Position numbers and translations under genes: made by a program. Positions 32,251 through 42,929 of a stretch of DNA of 64,000 bases are shown here, one piece after another. The stretch comes from Echria macrotheca (lineage: Eukaryota; Ascomycota; Sordariomycetes; Sordariales; Schizotheciaceae): the NCBI GenBank assembly GCA_030411725.1, contig MU839833.1, positions 1,488,001 through 1,552,000 on the forward strand, given 5' to 3'. Position 1 is the stretch's first letter. Every line of letters starts with the position of its first letter. The notes beneath the pieces are model-generated. The model saw only the letters and a list, made by a program, of their open reading frames with translations. It ran no database searches and had not been told where the DNA came from.

Positions 32251-34728
32251 CTATCTTGACAACACCCCTCGGACCGCACCCTTCAACAGAGGCTTTCCTT
32301 CAATGACCAAGTCGCTGACCTTGGTCTCCGGTCCGCTTCCCTGCTCCAGCCACCGGGCAAGCAGATCGTTGCTCTCGCGGGGCTTGATCGAGTCGTCGCG
32401 GGTTCCCACCGTTATGTGTGCAACCTTGTTCACGCACTCCCACTTCCCCTCGCCATCCTCGGTCGGCACAAGCCGTACGACAATGCTCATGACACGGTCG
32501 TCATACACCACACGTTCGAGGAGCACCTCCATGTCGCCGAGGTTTCCATCCGCCGAGTTGGCGCCCTCGGCCTCTTGAATACGAGTATAGCGCTCCCACA
32601 GCTCGGGTCGTTCCTTGGCGCTAGCACGGTGCATCAAGGTGACGTGAAACTTGGGCTGGATTCGGCGAGTCCCTTGAAGCTGCTTGAAGAATCTGGAAGC
32701 CTCGGGACCGGCGCCGGAAAAAGTCTTCTCCAATGCGTCAAGGACCTCCTTCGTCTGGACATCAACCGCCATGTACTCCAGAGGCTTCTTTTTCGGCGCC
32801 TTTGGTGGTTGCTGCTGCTTGGGCTGCTTATCCTTGTTTTTCGGGCCTCGATCAGGAATGGTATGACGCAAGTCCGGCTTGTATCCATCTAACGCAGCTT
32901 GGATCGCCTCATCCAGCTTCTCGGCAGAGGGAATTTCCGTCAGGAATTTCGGGTAGAGCCGGTGCAACTCCTTGACAACAATCTCCAGGTTCTCCCTGCT
33001 CCCAGCTGCAGGATCCAGCTCGATCACATTATCGAACCCAGAGTCAGGTTCCCGCTCCGGATCGCACGGCTCAAAGCGGTTGATGAATCCCTCCATGATG
33101 CCTCGAACCTTGGCCATGTCGGTGGCGGCTTGGATGGTTTGGTGGTTGTCACCACGCTCAAAGACGCGCTCCTGCGTGACTCGGCGGATCTTGTCCAGAT
33201 TTTCGTGGACAAAATGAAGAGCCACCAGCTTGGCATTGGAATGCTGCATCTTGACATCAGTGATAAGCTGCTTCCGCTCATGCCTCTGCGCATTGTTGCG
33301 GTCTGCAAAGGCGGCGGGGTGGCTGTCCAGCTCGTCGAGGAGCGCCTTGGTGAAGCGTGGCGGACGCTTGGGGCCGGTAATGTTGTCGTTCTGGACGTGA
33401 CCCCAGCCAAACAGATGGGTTAGTGCCAACGCAATGGTGGTCTTCCCGCACCCAATGGTGGCGATGGGCACGAGGATGATGTCGCGTGTGGTCTCTGTGC
33501 TGGCGCCGGCTCCGTAGAGCTCCTCGAAGTTGGCAGCGTCAGTTCCCTTCATGTTCTTGAACTCGAGAAACTCGTTTCGCAGTTTGATGATGCCATGGTT
33601 CTGGTTGTAAAGCTTCGCCAGTGTACGGTCAGCTGCAAGTCGCTTCCGCGCAAACAGCAAGTACTCCTCCGTGATCTTTTGGTGCTTCTTATACCTGGGC
33701 TGCTTGCCAGAGATTAGTGACTTGGTGCACTCCCGCCACTGCCGGTACATCAGGTAAGGCTCCTCAAACTTGTACTTGAAGAACCAGTCCCGGTAGACCT
33801 GCTTGCTGTCGTCATGCGTGAGCTTGCACCGGATGACAAAACCCTCCACATCACGGCCGCCATGAGCTCCCGTCTCGGCAACCTCCTCCAGGAATGCCTT
33901 GACTTCGTGGATGTCGTCGATTACGATCAGCCCGGTCTTGATGAAGCCCCAGTCCTCGGCAAACTTTTGGACCAGAGCCGAAGGGTAAGTCATGAACTCT
34001 GGGATGTTGATGTTGATGCCATGCAGATAGAGACCCGCCTTGTCCGGGCCGTAGGCGAGAATGTGCTCCTCGAAGCTGTCATCGCAGAGCTCGGCCACGG
34101 CCGTGACATTTCGTCTCCTCAGCTCCCTAGCGAGATCTTGCTTCGTCTTCCCGATCCGCTCTAGTTGCCGCTCCAGGCGCTTCTCGCCCGCACTGGCATG
34201 GCTGAGTTCGGCATCGCCTCGGTCACCTGTTGAATGCTTGCTGCACACGAGCAGCGTGTCGTCCTCCAAGCCGCTGATGAAGATGATGCAGCCGTTCTCT
34301 TTGAGCGTGAGCTCATAAGGGCCCTTGGTCCTGCTGAGGATGTTGTCCCATTTCGTCTCGTTAACCTCGCCGGTGTTGAAGAATTTGTCGTAGCCACGGA
34401 TCGCTATCTCGGGCACACCGTGCGCATTCCGTGTCGTGAAGAGACCCCGGGCATAGGTCGGCAGATTGTCCTTTTTGTAGTCCCAGTCCTGGAAACGCCA
34501 CGAGTCGACTGTGAGTCCGTCCCGGGAGCCAGCCACGGCGTACCTGGTCTTCTTGACACTGATGCCCGTCTTCTTTTTGCCGGAGCCCTCTAGCGCGCGG
34601 AGAAGTTCCGCAATCTCCTGGGGATCCTGGCTGGTATAGGGAGCCTTGATACCCTCTGCGAACCTTCCATAATCAGTCGAAGCGGTGTATTTTGACGCCA
34701 GCGAAGTATCATCTGTTACGGACGCCAT
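32251..34728 (-). CDS. TRL1: Fungal tRNA ligase
   Basis: An 825-residue intronless frame from the ATG at 34728, matching the usual length (yeast Trl1 is 827). It joins tRNA halves after intron removal and HAC1-type mRNA halves in the unfolded protein response. All three activities are visible. The ligase domain has the adenylated lysine in KENG at 143-146. The central polynucleotide kinase has the P-loop TIGCGKTT near 424-431. The 2',3'-cyclic phosphodiesterase has two HxT motifs, FHVTLMH (His695) and HITVGT (His771). A Lys/Pro/Gln linker (KKPLEYMAVD region) separates kinase and CPDase. The CPDase is complete before the TAG stop, so this stop gives a full enzyme. Behind the stop an in-frame RGG-rich tail is described separately. 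Confidence 0.97.
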   Translation of the reverse strand: MASVTDDTSLASKYTASTDYGRFAEGIKAPYTSQDPQEIAELLRALEGSGKKKTGISVKKTRYAVAGSRDGLTVDSWRFQDWDYKKDNLPTYARGLFTTRNAHGVPEIAIRGYDKFFNTGEVNETKWDNILSRTKGPYELTLKENGCIIFISGLEDDTLLVCSKHSTGDRGDAELSHASAGEKRLERQLERIGKTKQDLARELRRRNVTAVAELCDDSFEEHILAYGPDKAGLYLHGININIPEFMTYPSALVQKFAEDWGFIKTGLIVIDDIHEVKAFLEEVAETGAHGGRDVEGFVIRCKLTHDDSKQVYRDWFFKYKFEEPYLMYRQWRECTKSLISGKQPRYKKHQKITEEYLLFARKRLAADRTLAKLYNQNHGIIKLRNEFLEFKNMKGTDAANFEELYGAGASTETTRDIILVPIATIGCGKTTIALALTHLFGWGHVQNDNITGPKRPPRFTKALLDELDSHPAAFADRNNAQRHERKQLITDVKMQHSNAKLVALHFVHENLDKIRRVTQERVFERGDNHQTIQAATDMAKVRGIMEGFINRFEPCDPEREPDSGFDNVIELDPAAGSRENLEIVVKELHRLYPKFLTEIPSAEKLDEAIQAALDGYKPDLRHTIPDRGPKNKDKQPKQQQPPKAPKKKPLEYMAVDVQTKEVLDALEKTFSGAGPEASRFFKQLQGTRRIQPKFHVTLMHRASAKERPELWERYTRIQEAEGANSADGNLGDMEVLLERVVYDDRVMSIVVRLVPTEDGEGKWECVNKVAHITVGTRDDSIKPRESNDLLARWLEQGSGPETKVSDLVIEGKPLLKGAVRGVLSR

Positions 34729-35618
34729 GGTGTTCTGCGTTGTGGTTCGAGGGTGATGATGCAGGCTGAGGAGGGGTGAAAAGTGAGTGGTGGGGGTTCC
34801 CTAAATGTGTTCGCAGCCCGTGGGATGATGCGAGGCGGAGTTGTGTGTCGAAAATGCACAGAAATGCAGAGAAAGGCGGAGCTGCTCCGGGATATATAAC
34901 GTCAAGACCGTAAGGAAGGAGTAGTTGGTGATGAGTGCGGCGAAGTCGTCCAACACGGGAGACAAAGGAGGGCTGCAGGAACGATGCAAGCCCGCATGAG
35001 TCAATGGATCCTGGGCAGCAAGACCCCAATCTGTTGGGCCAGAAGCAGTCTCAGCAAACCTTCAGCGGCAGATCCTTGAACCAGTGTAGCGCCTCAAGCC
35101 TCGCCGAACAGTCATAGATATGCGACGAGAATGCAAAGTTGGAGGCCGAATGGACGTCCTCAGGATGTTTTGTACCAGCGGGGTACGCCGTACCACCGTC
35201 AGCACTCACTGCTCCAAACCCTCCTGGAATCCTCTTGCTCGATGATCAATTGGAGTACACGATTCAACTTTTTGCTGGACGAAACGGGTCGGCTGCAATG
35301 TTAAAGACCCTTGCAGCGGCCATCGTATCCCATCTACACTTCAACACGAGGTCATCACTCTTTTGTTGGCGGCCTCTGCTATATTACAGGGGTTTCGGCC
35401 CCCTTGGCCCCCTAACTCATCACCAACCCACTAAAGAAATAGCGGGGCAGCGCTGCGTCACGCCGCTTCGTCCCAAGCTCAGCCCCACGACGCATATTGA
35501 CCCCGCGATCGTCACTGCCCCGCCAAATTTTTGCTACCAGACTCAGGGCCAAATTCTACCACCAGCAACGCAGCCTCCACCCATTGTGAACATCCATCGA
35601 GCGTGAGAAGCAGCCAAA
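34729..35618. other. Intergenic, divergent promoter
   Basis: 890 bp between TRL1 and the ankyrin gene. A TGAGTCA heptamer lies at 34997-35003. No gene was recognised; one open frame upstream of the ankyrin start lacks any feature. Confidence 0.55.
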
Positions 35619-36275
35619 ATGCCTCCAAATCCATACTTGCTCGCCGCTGACCACCCGGACGATCTGATCACCCTCCTTCAGACAGACCCGTCCATCGCCG
35701 CAAGCCAGGACGAACATGGCTACTCACTCGTCCATGCGGCCACAAGCTACAATCATCTCGACCTTTTGCGGACCCTAGTCCGAGACTACAAAGTTCCGGT
35801 CGATATTCGAGATGAGGACGGAGAAACTGCGTTGTTCGTCGCAGAGAACGTCGAGGCGGCAAAGGTCTTGGTGGAGGAACTCTCCCTGGACACTAGCTTG
35901 AAAAACGACGAAGGACAAACGGCGAGGGAAAAGATCGAGGCAGAAGAGGAATTTCCCGAAGTTGCCGAATACTTGAGGAACCGGGAAACCGCTTCGGCCT
36001 CGACAAATGGCACGGCAACGAATGGAACAACACCAGAAACTCTGGAGCTTCCTCCAGTCCCAGAAGGACTACAGGTCACTCTCGGCACGATGGACGAGGC
36101 AGAGGCGGAGGGGCAACAGCCAGATCCAGAATTTCGCAGGAGGATAGAGGAGCTGGCTGCGAGACCTGACTTCCAGACTGCTGAAGGCCAGGCAGAACTC
36201 CGTCGGCTTGTCGAGGAGGCCATCACAGGAGAGGGGCTGAGCGAAGAGAGGAGTGTTCGGCCAAGACAGGACTGA
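35619..36275 (+). CDS. Small ankyrin-repeat protein, Yar1-like
   Basis: A 218-residue intronless frame from the ATG at 35619 (CAAAATGCC). Residues about 5-120 form three to four ankyrin units: DHPDDLITLLQTDPSIAAS, then DEHGYSLVHAATSYNHLDLL, then DEDGETALFVAENVEAAKVL and NDEGQTAREKIEAEEE. A Thr/Asn-rich linker follows, then a charged helical C-terminus (EFRRRIEELAARPDFQTAEG). Size and layout resemble yeast Yar1, which guards free ribosomal protein Rps3 on its way to the nucleus. That assignment is an inference from architecture only. Its stop is 19 bp from the stop of the convergent Rpp40 gene. Confidence 0.85.
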   Translation: MPPNPYLLAADHPDDLITLLQTDPSIAASQDEHGYSLVHAATSYNHLDLLRTLVRDYKVPVDIRDEDGETALFVAENVEAAKVLVEELSLDTSLKNDEGQTAREKIEAEEEFPEVAEYLRNRETASASTNGTATNGTTPETLELPPVPEGLQVTLGTMDEAEAEGQQPDPEFRRRIEELAARPDFQTAEGQAELRRLVEEAITGEGLSEERSVRPRQD

Positions 36276-36294
36276 TGATGTTTACACAGTAGCC

Positions 36295-37634
36295 TCACTC
36301 GTCACTCTTGACTTCCCACAGCAGGTACTCCCCGCTGACCTCCCCTGGACGGAGGATGGTACACTCAGAGCTATCACCTGTGACCCCCTTGGGGAATGTT
36401 GTGGTGCTGAAGACGAACCAGCTCTTCTCGGGAAGGGCCGAGATAATGTCAATCAGTGTTTTCCGTGACCACGCCGGGGATAGAAACCCCTGCCAGCTGA
36501 TTTTTCGGACGTTTGCCTGTCCCTCGGCGCTTGGGACTTTGTATCGGCTAAGGAACGGGTCGATGTTGTCGTTGGGATGGATGCGAGGACTCCCTAGCCG
36601 GATGAGAGAGAGCCATTCATAAAGCTCGGTGGCGAAACTTTCGAAGTCCTCTGTGCCAGACGGAAGAAGGGATTCTGCTGCGGGTCGGATCGGCGGGCGA
36701 AGCGTCTCGATAACTGGAGAGAGTTTGGGAAGTGCCTCCTTTTTGGTGGGAGAGAACTGCAGCATTGGGTCTGGGAGTGGCGCTACTTGATAGTCAGCTA
36801 GAGCTCGGGATACAAGTCAATAAAACGTACTCTCTCCGGAGACATTGCAAAACAGCCATGTTACTGGTGAGGCAAGGGCTTTCTTGCTTGCATAGACAAG
36901 CCTGTCGAAGCCCTTCTTTCCATGGTACATGGAGTCGGCTTTCAGGTCTAATTCGACAACTGGGACGGTTAGCAAGAAACGGACGGATTTTGTCGTCGGA
37001 CGTACTCCATCGAGGCTTGAGCCCTCTTTTGCCTTTGACGCCATGCGGTTTCCCAACCAACCCTGCTCGTTCGTAGGCCTCCCTGTCAAGAAATAGCGTC
37101 AAGATGCCTACATAGTTAGCGAGAAATTTTACACACCGCACACACGGCACATACCGCCTTTCAAGCTGTAAACGTTGTCGACGCCTATCCGACCCTCGGA
37201 GAGCATCATGATGTCTCCTGGAGATGGTTAGCCCAGCCTCATCCCGGTCTCTAGCACATCGCTGACTTGCCTTTCCGTATGTACTCGGTATAAAAGTCCT
37301 TGGACAAGACATCCTGCAGCGACATGACCACTCTCTTGAACTCGGGAGCTGGAGAGTTTTGGACGAGTGCAGTACGGACGGCCTCGAATGACTCTTCGGG
37401 CACAATAAGATCCGCCTAGCTCGGCAGTCAGCAATCTTGTCTCGTTGGTGGTTCAACTGCAAACATCTGGGCTCGTGGTTAGCTACTTACCCTATGAACG
37501 AACCCTTGGCCAGCGAACGAGGTCCACGGTTTCCCTTTGGACGGCGGTTGTTTTGGATCCAAATGACCCATGACCCCGAATGTGACGTAGCATTTCGATG
37601 TTTGGTATACGGTCGGGGGTTTTAGAGAAAGCAT
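36295..37634 (-). CDS. RNase P/MRP subunit, Rpp40-like
   Basis: Six exons: 37634-37491, 37415-37271, 37217-37155, 37107-37006, 36959-36831 and 36782-36295, giving 356 residues. Recalled Rpp40-family features appear in order: KCYVTFGVMGHLDPKQPPSK, DLIVPEESFEAV, SLQDVLSKDFYTEYIRKGD, GVDNVYSLKGGILTLFLDRE, then AYERAGLVGKP, then VELDLKADSMYHGKKGFDRL and PVTWLFCNVSGE, then a C-terminal domain ending YLLWEVKSDE. Rpp40 is a protein subunit of nuclear RNase P, which trims tRNA 5' leaders. Intron 2 (37270-37218) is best read as GC-AG, with donor GCAAGT and a GGCTAACC branch point; no GT donor keeps frame. The start at 37634 gives MLSLKPPTVYQ. Confidence 0.85.
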
Positions 37635-38003
37635 GCTGAAAGATTGTTGCTGGCTGTGTAAATGGAAGAGGTCGTGATCCAGGACGCGAGGTCAAACTTT
37701 AGCGGGCGAGATCTTTAAGCTGCGCTGTATCCACACCTGGTGTATGCTATCTCGTTGGTTTCCAAGCGACAGTTGGCTGAAAGTTCCCCTAAGGTCTGTG
37801 CGGGTTGCTGCTTCCACCCCACTGTAAACGTAGAACAATCGGACATGCAGTCCCCATTTTCAGGTCGCTTTCTGTTTTGGATCAAAACTTCGAATAAGTG
37901 AGTCAGGAGTCTCACACAGCCTTCTCCTGAGACCAGCAGAAACAGAGAAGTGATCATTTCTGGAACACCCGTATTTTATGTCGACCACTGAAATACTCAG
38001 ATA
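37635..38003. other. Divergent promoter, Rpp40 and TRM11
   Basis: 369 bp between two divergent RNA-processing genes. No motif stood out. Confidence 0.6.
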
Positions 38004-39569
38004 ATGGACTACCTGATCAGATTTTCGCAGTCTCACGAGACTTTTCGCCGGCCCGAGATCGAAGCCCTCGCCCTCATCGAAGGCGTCGACCTCGAAATAG
38101 TCTCATACAGTTTAGACGTTAGTGGAAATCCAGAGCAGCATGATCCCCACCGCTAATTCTCACACAGTCCCCCTTTTGCATCGCCAAACTCCCCTCAGAA
38201 GATGCCGCCCGGCGGCTGATCCAGCGCTCCATCCTCGTCCAGTCCATCCACGAGCTCTGGGGCCACGGCAAGACACTGGACGAAGTACACGCGGCAGTGC
38301 GCAGGGACACACCACACCTGTGGGAACGCTACATGACATGCTCCTTCAAGTTCACGCTCGACTCCTACCAGGGCTCGCGGTCCGCCGGCGACAAGCTGCG
38401 GATCATCAACTCGTTCTCGTACCTCGGCTTCGAAGGGCCCATCGTCATGCGCCGCCCCGACGAGGAATTCATTCTCTGCGAAGACTGGGAGTTTAATTCG
38501 ACTCCTCTGGGCATCCCGGACCCGAAATGCTACTTCTTCGGCCGCTTCCTCGCCTCCGGCGCGCGCGACCTGCCCAAGAAGCTCGACCTCAAGAAGCGGC
38601 GGTACATCAGCACGACGTCCATGGACGCCGAACTGACCCTGATCACAGCCAACATCGCCCTCGCGGCGCCCGGAAAGCTCATGTACGACCCGTTTGTCGG
38701 GACGGGCAGCTTTCCGATCGCGTGCGCGCACTTTGGGGCGCTGACTTTTGGCAGCGACATCGACGGGCGCAGCATCCGGGGCGACGAGAAAAAAAGAACG
38801 CTCAAGGCCAACTTTGAGCAGTACGGCATCCTCGCCGGGCTAGGGGGCATGTTCACGGCCGACCTGACCAACTCGCCGATACGACGGCGGCCCCTGCAAC
38901 AAAACGGCGACGGCGTTTCGGGGCGCATCTTTGACGGCATCATCTGCGATCCGCCCTACGGAGTGCGCGAGGGACTACGGGTCCTGGGCGTCCGGGACCC
39001 CGAGAAGTCGCCCTGGGTGATTCCCAAGGGCAAGGAGATGTACAAGTAAGTGTCGCGCGCGCAACGCATGCCTGCTGCTCAAAAACCAGATTCCTCCTCC
39101 CCCCTCCCCAAGATGCTGAATATATGTCTCTCAAGAGACCCAGATTTCATCCCCCCACGAAAACCATATAGCTTCCTCGCCATGCTCGACGACATCCTCC
39201 AGTTCGCGGCCCAGACCCTGGTCGACGACGGCCGGCTGTCCTTCTGGATGCCGACGGCCAACGACGAGGACCAAGAAATCCCTGTGCCGACGCATCCATA
39301 CCTCCAAGTCGTGTCTGTCTGCACACAGGTCTTCAACAAATGTACCCTCCCTACTCCCCAAAATCTCTCACCCTCCTTACCGCCGATGACTGACACCATT
39401 CCCCAAAATAGGGTCACGAAGACTGATAACCTACCGCCGCATCCCCGACCAACAAGTCGATCAAGTCGCCATGCGCAAACGCGAAGAAGAAAACGCCGCG
39501 CTCGTAGGGAAAACAGCCGACGAGCTCAACCCCTTTCGGAAAGCATACTTCAACAAGTTCGAGACATGA
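38004..39569 (+). CDS. TRM11: tRNA (guanine-10-N2)-methyltransferase catalytic subunit
   Basis: Exons 38004-38117, 38168-39045, 39136-39341 and 39412-39569 give 451 residues. With partner Trm112 the enzyme methylates N2 of G10 in many tRNAs in the cytosol. The N-terminus MDYLIRFSQSHETFRRPEIE leads a THUMP-like domain. The Rossmann methyltransferase has the SAM motif YDPFVGTGS at 211-219, the acidic strand GSDIDGR, and the catalytic DPPY at 299-302. Exon 3 supplies DPDFIPPRKPYSFLAMLDDI and the DDGRLSFWMPTANDEDQEIP region; exon 4 supplies WSRRLITYRRIP and an end of NPFRKAYFNKFET. Intron 2 (90 bp) is the longest, and its acceptor at 39135 was picked because it alone joins MYK to DPDF in frame. 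Confidence 0.94.
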
Positions 39570-40393
39570 CACCCCTCCCAAAAAAACGTTCAACACGCTC
39601 GACGTGGTTTGTCTCTGTTCATTATAACGAGGCATATACATATAAGAATCCAGTATGCGACACCACCCTCTTCCTCGCTCCTCCCCCCCTGCCTTCCCCA
39701 ATCTTTACTCGACGTGCAGGTGAAGTGTGTGTGCGTATGTGTCTGTATCGTCATAATTCCTGTTCTTCGCGCGCCTTTGTCCATCTCGTTGATCTCGTTA
39801 ATTCGCCAACAGGTCCAAAATCCGGGTGTTTTTGGCCTGTCCGACACCCCTTCCCCCCACCCAAACGATATCCATTTGACGATCTAGCAGGGCCCTTTCG
39901 TCCTCATATTTATGTTCTCGCCCGCCCTCGTGCCTTTGTCATTAAAGAGAAAAAAAATAAACAACGAAAAAATAGCAGCGTGCCTTCCGCCATCCTGGTT
40001 CCGCTTCCCAGACAGATATGCATCGAAACCGTGGACATCACCCCGTCCGTCGAAACCGTGGATATCATCCCGTCCGCCGAAACCGAGTGAGAGCATTGCA
40101 AAACAGAAATAAAGCCAAGAGATCCAACCATGCAAAAAAGAATAGGAAAGGCCGGCAATGAAACCCAAGGTATACCCTCCGGAAACTTTTAGACTCTGCG
40201 ATCAAGGCACTCTCTCCCGTACGCCTGTCGTTTGTCTTGTACTGTCATGTCGTCCATCTCATCGTGGGCATCGAATCCGCCTCACCGGAATTCAACGGCA
40301 CCGAAACACCCCCTATCCTCGACGTGCTTCAGCTCTAATTGCTGGAACCTGGACTACCGTTAGCCTTCGGACACGACACACAACACTGCGAGC
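39570..40393. other. Intergenic, convergent 3' ends
   Basis: 824 bp between TRM11 and GID4 stops. It contains a TG-rich tract near 39725-39745 and a 27-bp tandem repeat. No gene was supported, although the TRM11 reading frame extends here if intron 3 is read through. Confidence 0.6.
40023..40087 (+). repeat. 27-bp tandem repeat, 2.4 copies
   Basis: Units at 40023-40049, 40050-40076 and a partial unit at 40077-40087, starting TCGAAACCGTGGA; units 1 and 2 differ at two positions. The length is a multiple of three but no gene contains it. Confidence 0.85.
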
Positions 40394-41532
40394 TCACTTT
40401 TCACTCCGGCTGTGGTAGTAAATGCCACTAATCTCGCCGCGCATCTGGTTGAAGCAGATGTAGTAGAAGCCCTCGAAACTGGCACCGATAATCGTCCGCA
40501 CTCGGTGGTCCGGCACCAAAAAGTGCTCCTTCCACCGCATAAAGATGCACTCGCGGCCGGCCATGTCCCCAGGAACATGGCCACCTTTGCGAGCCTGCTT
40601 TTGGAACGGGCGGAAAGCGGGAAACTTGGCCCAGTGCGACAGGTCGATCTTCTCGGCCGCACCCCAACTTGGATGCTGTGTGATGAAGCCGTATTTTGGT
40701 CCGATGATCTCGGCCTCGAAATACGTCGTTAAGGTCGGATGCTCCTCGGTTAGGCCTATCCGCCTAATGTTAGCGTCAGGATTCTGGGGGTATGCTTTTC
40801 TAGCGTACCTTGGATCTTGAGATAGCCACACAGGAACGACTCGCGCAGATCAACGTGTTTAATCTCGACTTTGACGTCGTACCGTTGTCGTTCCGACTGC
40901 TGTGTACCCGTGAAACGGCTCCCCGGTCTCAGAAATGATGACGGCGAGTTCGGTATCACCCGCACCTGCGAGTACTCATAGCCCATGCCCGCCAGCCCGC
41001 TGTCTTCGGTCCAGCGCATCGAAGTATCCTCAATGTCCATCATATCCACCTCGTCCGAATCGACCGTGCATGGGGACACGAGATCCGCTCTTTGTTTTCC
41101 CCTGTCAGAGATCCGTATGGCTGCTCGAGCCCGGCTGCTTTCCCCATCCGTATCCCTGTTGCTCTCCGTCGTGACACCGAGCATGTCCTCGTCAAGGCTG
41201 GTCTGTTTAGGCCCATCTTCTTCGACGCTGTTGCCGGGGATCAGCACAACCGCGCGCGCCTCCTGCTCCGTCCCGGGTTCGCCGCTGAGGTCCGTCTGCG
41301 GGCCGGGTGACATGGTAGCGGATCGCGGCGACACGATTCGATCGTTTGTTTGCACCCGGACGGCGCCGAAGTAGCGCCTCCACCCGGATGCAGGCGAGCG
41401 CGACAGAGACTGCGACGGGCCGTGATGCGATTGACTGGAAGGCTCATCAGGGTCGGGGCATGTCGAGAAGGAAAACGTGCGCGGCGAGCGCGGCGACGGC
41501 GGTTCGGGTGCGCTGGAAGAAGGCGTCGGCAT
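40394..41532 (-). CDS. GID4: GID ubiquitin-ligase substrate receptor (Gid4/Vid24)
   Basis: Exons 41532-40809 and 40755-40394, with a 53 bp intron, give 361 residues. Residues 1 to about 190 are Ser/Pro-rich and variable. The Vid24 beta-barrel follows: FLRPGSRFTGTQQSERQRYD, VEIKHVDLRESFLCGYLKIQ, GLTEEHPTLTTYFEAEIIG, DLSHWAKFPAFRPF, IFMRWKEHFLVPD and ASFEGFYYICFNQMRGEISG. Gid4 binds proteins with an N-terminal proline and brings them to the GID E3 ligase, as in glucose-induced loss of gluconeogenic enzymes in yeast. The ATG at 41532 is the first in frame and gives MPTPSSSAPEPP. The frame is open for over 100 codons upstream without an ATG, so a spliced or non-AUG-started longer form cannot be excluded. 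Confidence 0.92.
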
Positions 41533-42929
41533 ACTTGCCGCGGCGAGCAGTCCGGTGCAGACTGATTGCGATGTATGCGACTCGAGACCTATGTGTTGAT
41601 GAGACGGAAGCGCGGCGCCGTTTAAGTTCGTCGCCGAGCGATGGGTCACAACCCACTTGTCCCAGAAGGGGAAGCAAGGAGGGGCGAGGCCGCTTGGAAA
41701 GTGCGGCGCGGTCAATGGCAGCCCGTGAATTTCGGCGGGCTCGTAGCTGCTGGGACTGGCAGCTCCGGACGGAGGTTTCGGCCGGCCGTTGCGACCGTTG
41801 GGGCTTCGCGGCGTGGGCGGATGATGACGGGCGATGATCTCGTGGCCGGCGTGGCTCGAATCAGTGGAGCGCCATGAATCGCCAGATCGCGGGGAAGAAG
41901 AGCACGGGCGCGCAAGCTACTCTGGACTAGAGAAGGGAAGCGGCACGAGAAGGCGGGGATCGGCGAAAGAATTACGGCACCCAGCAGCGGGTGAAGAGCG
42001 ATGCGCGGCTGCCGTTTCGCGCCGGGAATTTATCAAGATGCAAGCTTTCCAAGAGCTGGCGAGACACACATGATCGTCGATGACGATGTCTGCTGAAATA
42101 ACAGAAGACGATGCTGCACGGTCCTGTCGAGACTGCAGCCGTCAAGACACAAATTATGGAGACAAAGGAGCCGGGGCCGGGGTGACTGCAGCTGGCTGAC
42201 AGTGCTTGCAGTCCCGGCCAGCTGGGCGGTGCTGCCCCGCCTCGGCTGAAGGGCTGACTCTTGAGGTCGAGAGGATCAAGCAGCGCTTACGAAAACACCA
42301 TGGCGCCGCACCAGGTTTGAAGCATGCTTAATTGCGTGCGTCTGGATTCCTGGAATGGCGTGGAAGCGACCTGGATTGCTTCTGCTGAAGCCCCCACTCG
42401 CTATCAAGAGAGGGTGGTCACGTTGAAGCCACAGACGTGAGTTCGTGGGCGGCGACCAGTCAGACACCTGCTCGTTCGGGAGTCGAAATAGACTGCCCAC
42501 CAACCCCCCAGTGCGTCAACATGCTTCCTATCATTCCGTGGGCCACACAGCTGTCCACAAGTAATTGGCTAGCAGTGGTCATACTCTAGGCCGCGACATA
42601 TAAGCGAAGGGCCCAGCAGCTAGGCGAGACGGTTGGGCTTTCTTTCCTGCAGCGAACCATCATCAGCGTCGTCTGATAGCGGCTTCGTCTGTCCTGTCAT
42701 CCTCCACTCCGAGCCGGACCCGGTGGATGGCATCCCTTGTGCAACCCCGGCCCGGCAGCACCGCATGCTGAAGCCCGATAAGGCCAACGGATCCTCGATC
42801 AGATGGCCCATCTATAAATACCTTGTTCAAGAAAATTGCTTTTTCCACTATTCCCCGGTGATACGAACTCCCGAACTCCACGATGCCCAAGCCAACCTCC
42901 ATCTCTCTCGTTATCGTCAAGGCAGGCGT
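41533..42929. other. Intergenic and GID4 leader
   Basis: 1.4 kb between GID4 and the mago nashi gene, both on the minus strand. Nearest GID4 is a long GC-rich leader in frame with it, with a 4-codon upstream frame (41875-41861, MALH). Further out no gene was supported. Confidence 0.55.
41861..41875 (-). other. Minimal upstream open frame before GID4
   Basis: ATG GCG CTC CAC TGA, out of frame with GID4 and 340 bp before its ATG. It would matter only if the leader is transcribed from further upstream. Confidence 0.3.

Noticed and set aside
31996..32259. Plus-strand Thr/Ser/Pro-rich open frame opposite the RGG stretch
   Set aside because: Its composition is explained by the G-rich opposite strand; it has no motif and no continuation.
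32239..32319. An 81-nt GT..AG interval (donor GTCAGC, acceptor AACAG) that would remove the TRL1 stop in frame
   Set aside because: It would delete the last residues of the ligase C-terminus (IEGKPLLKGAVRG region), and no CTAAC/CTGAC-type branch point is present. It is kept only as one test for the RGG-tail question.
39412..40090. Long continuation of the TRM11 intron-3 read-through frame
   Set aside because: Splicing at 39341/39412 restores the conserved WSRRLITYRRIP and an ordinary end at 39569.
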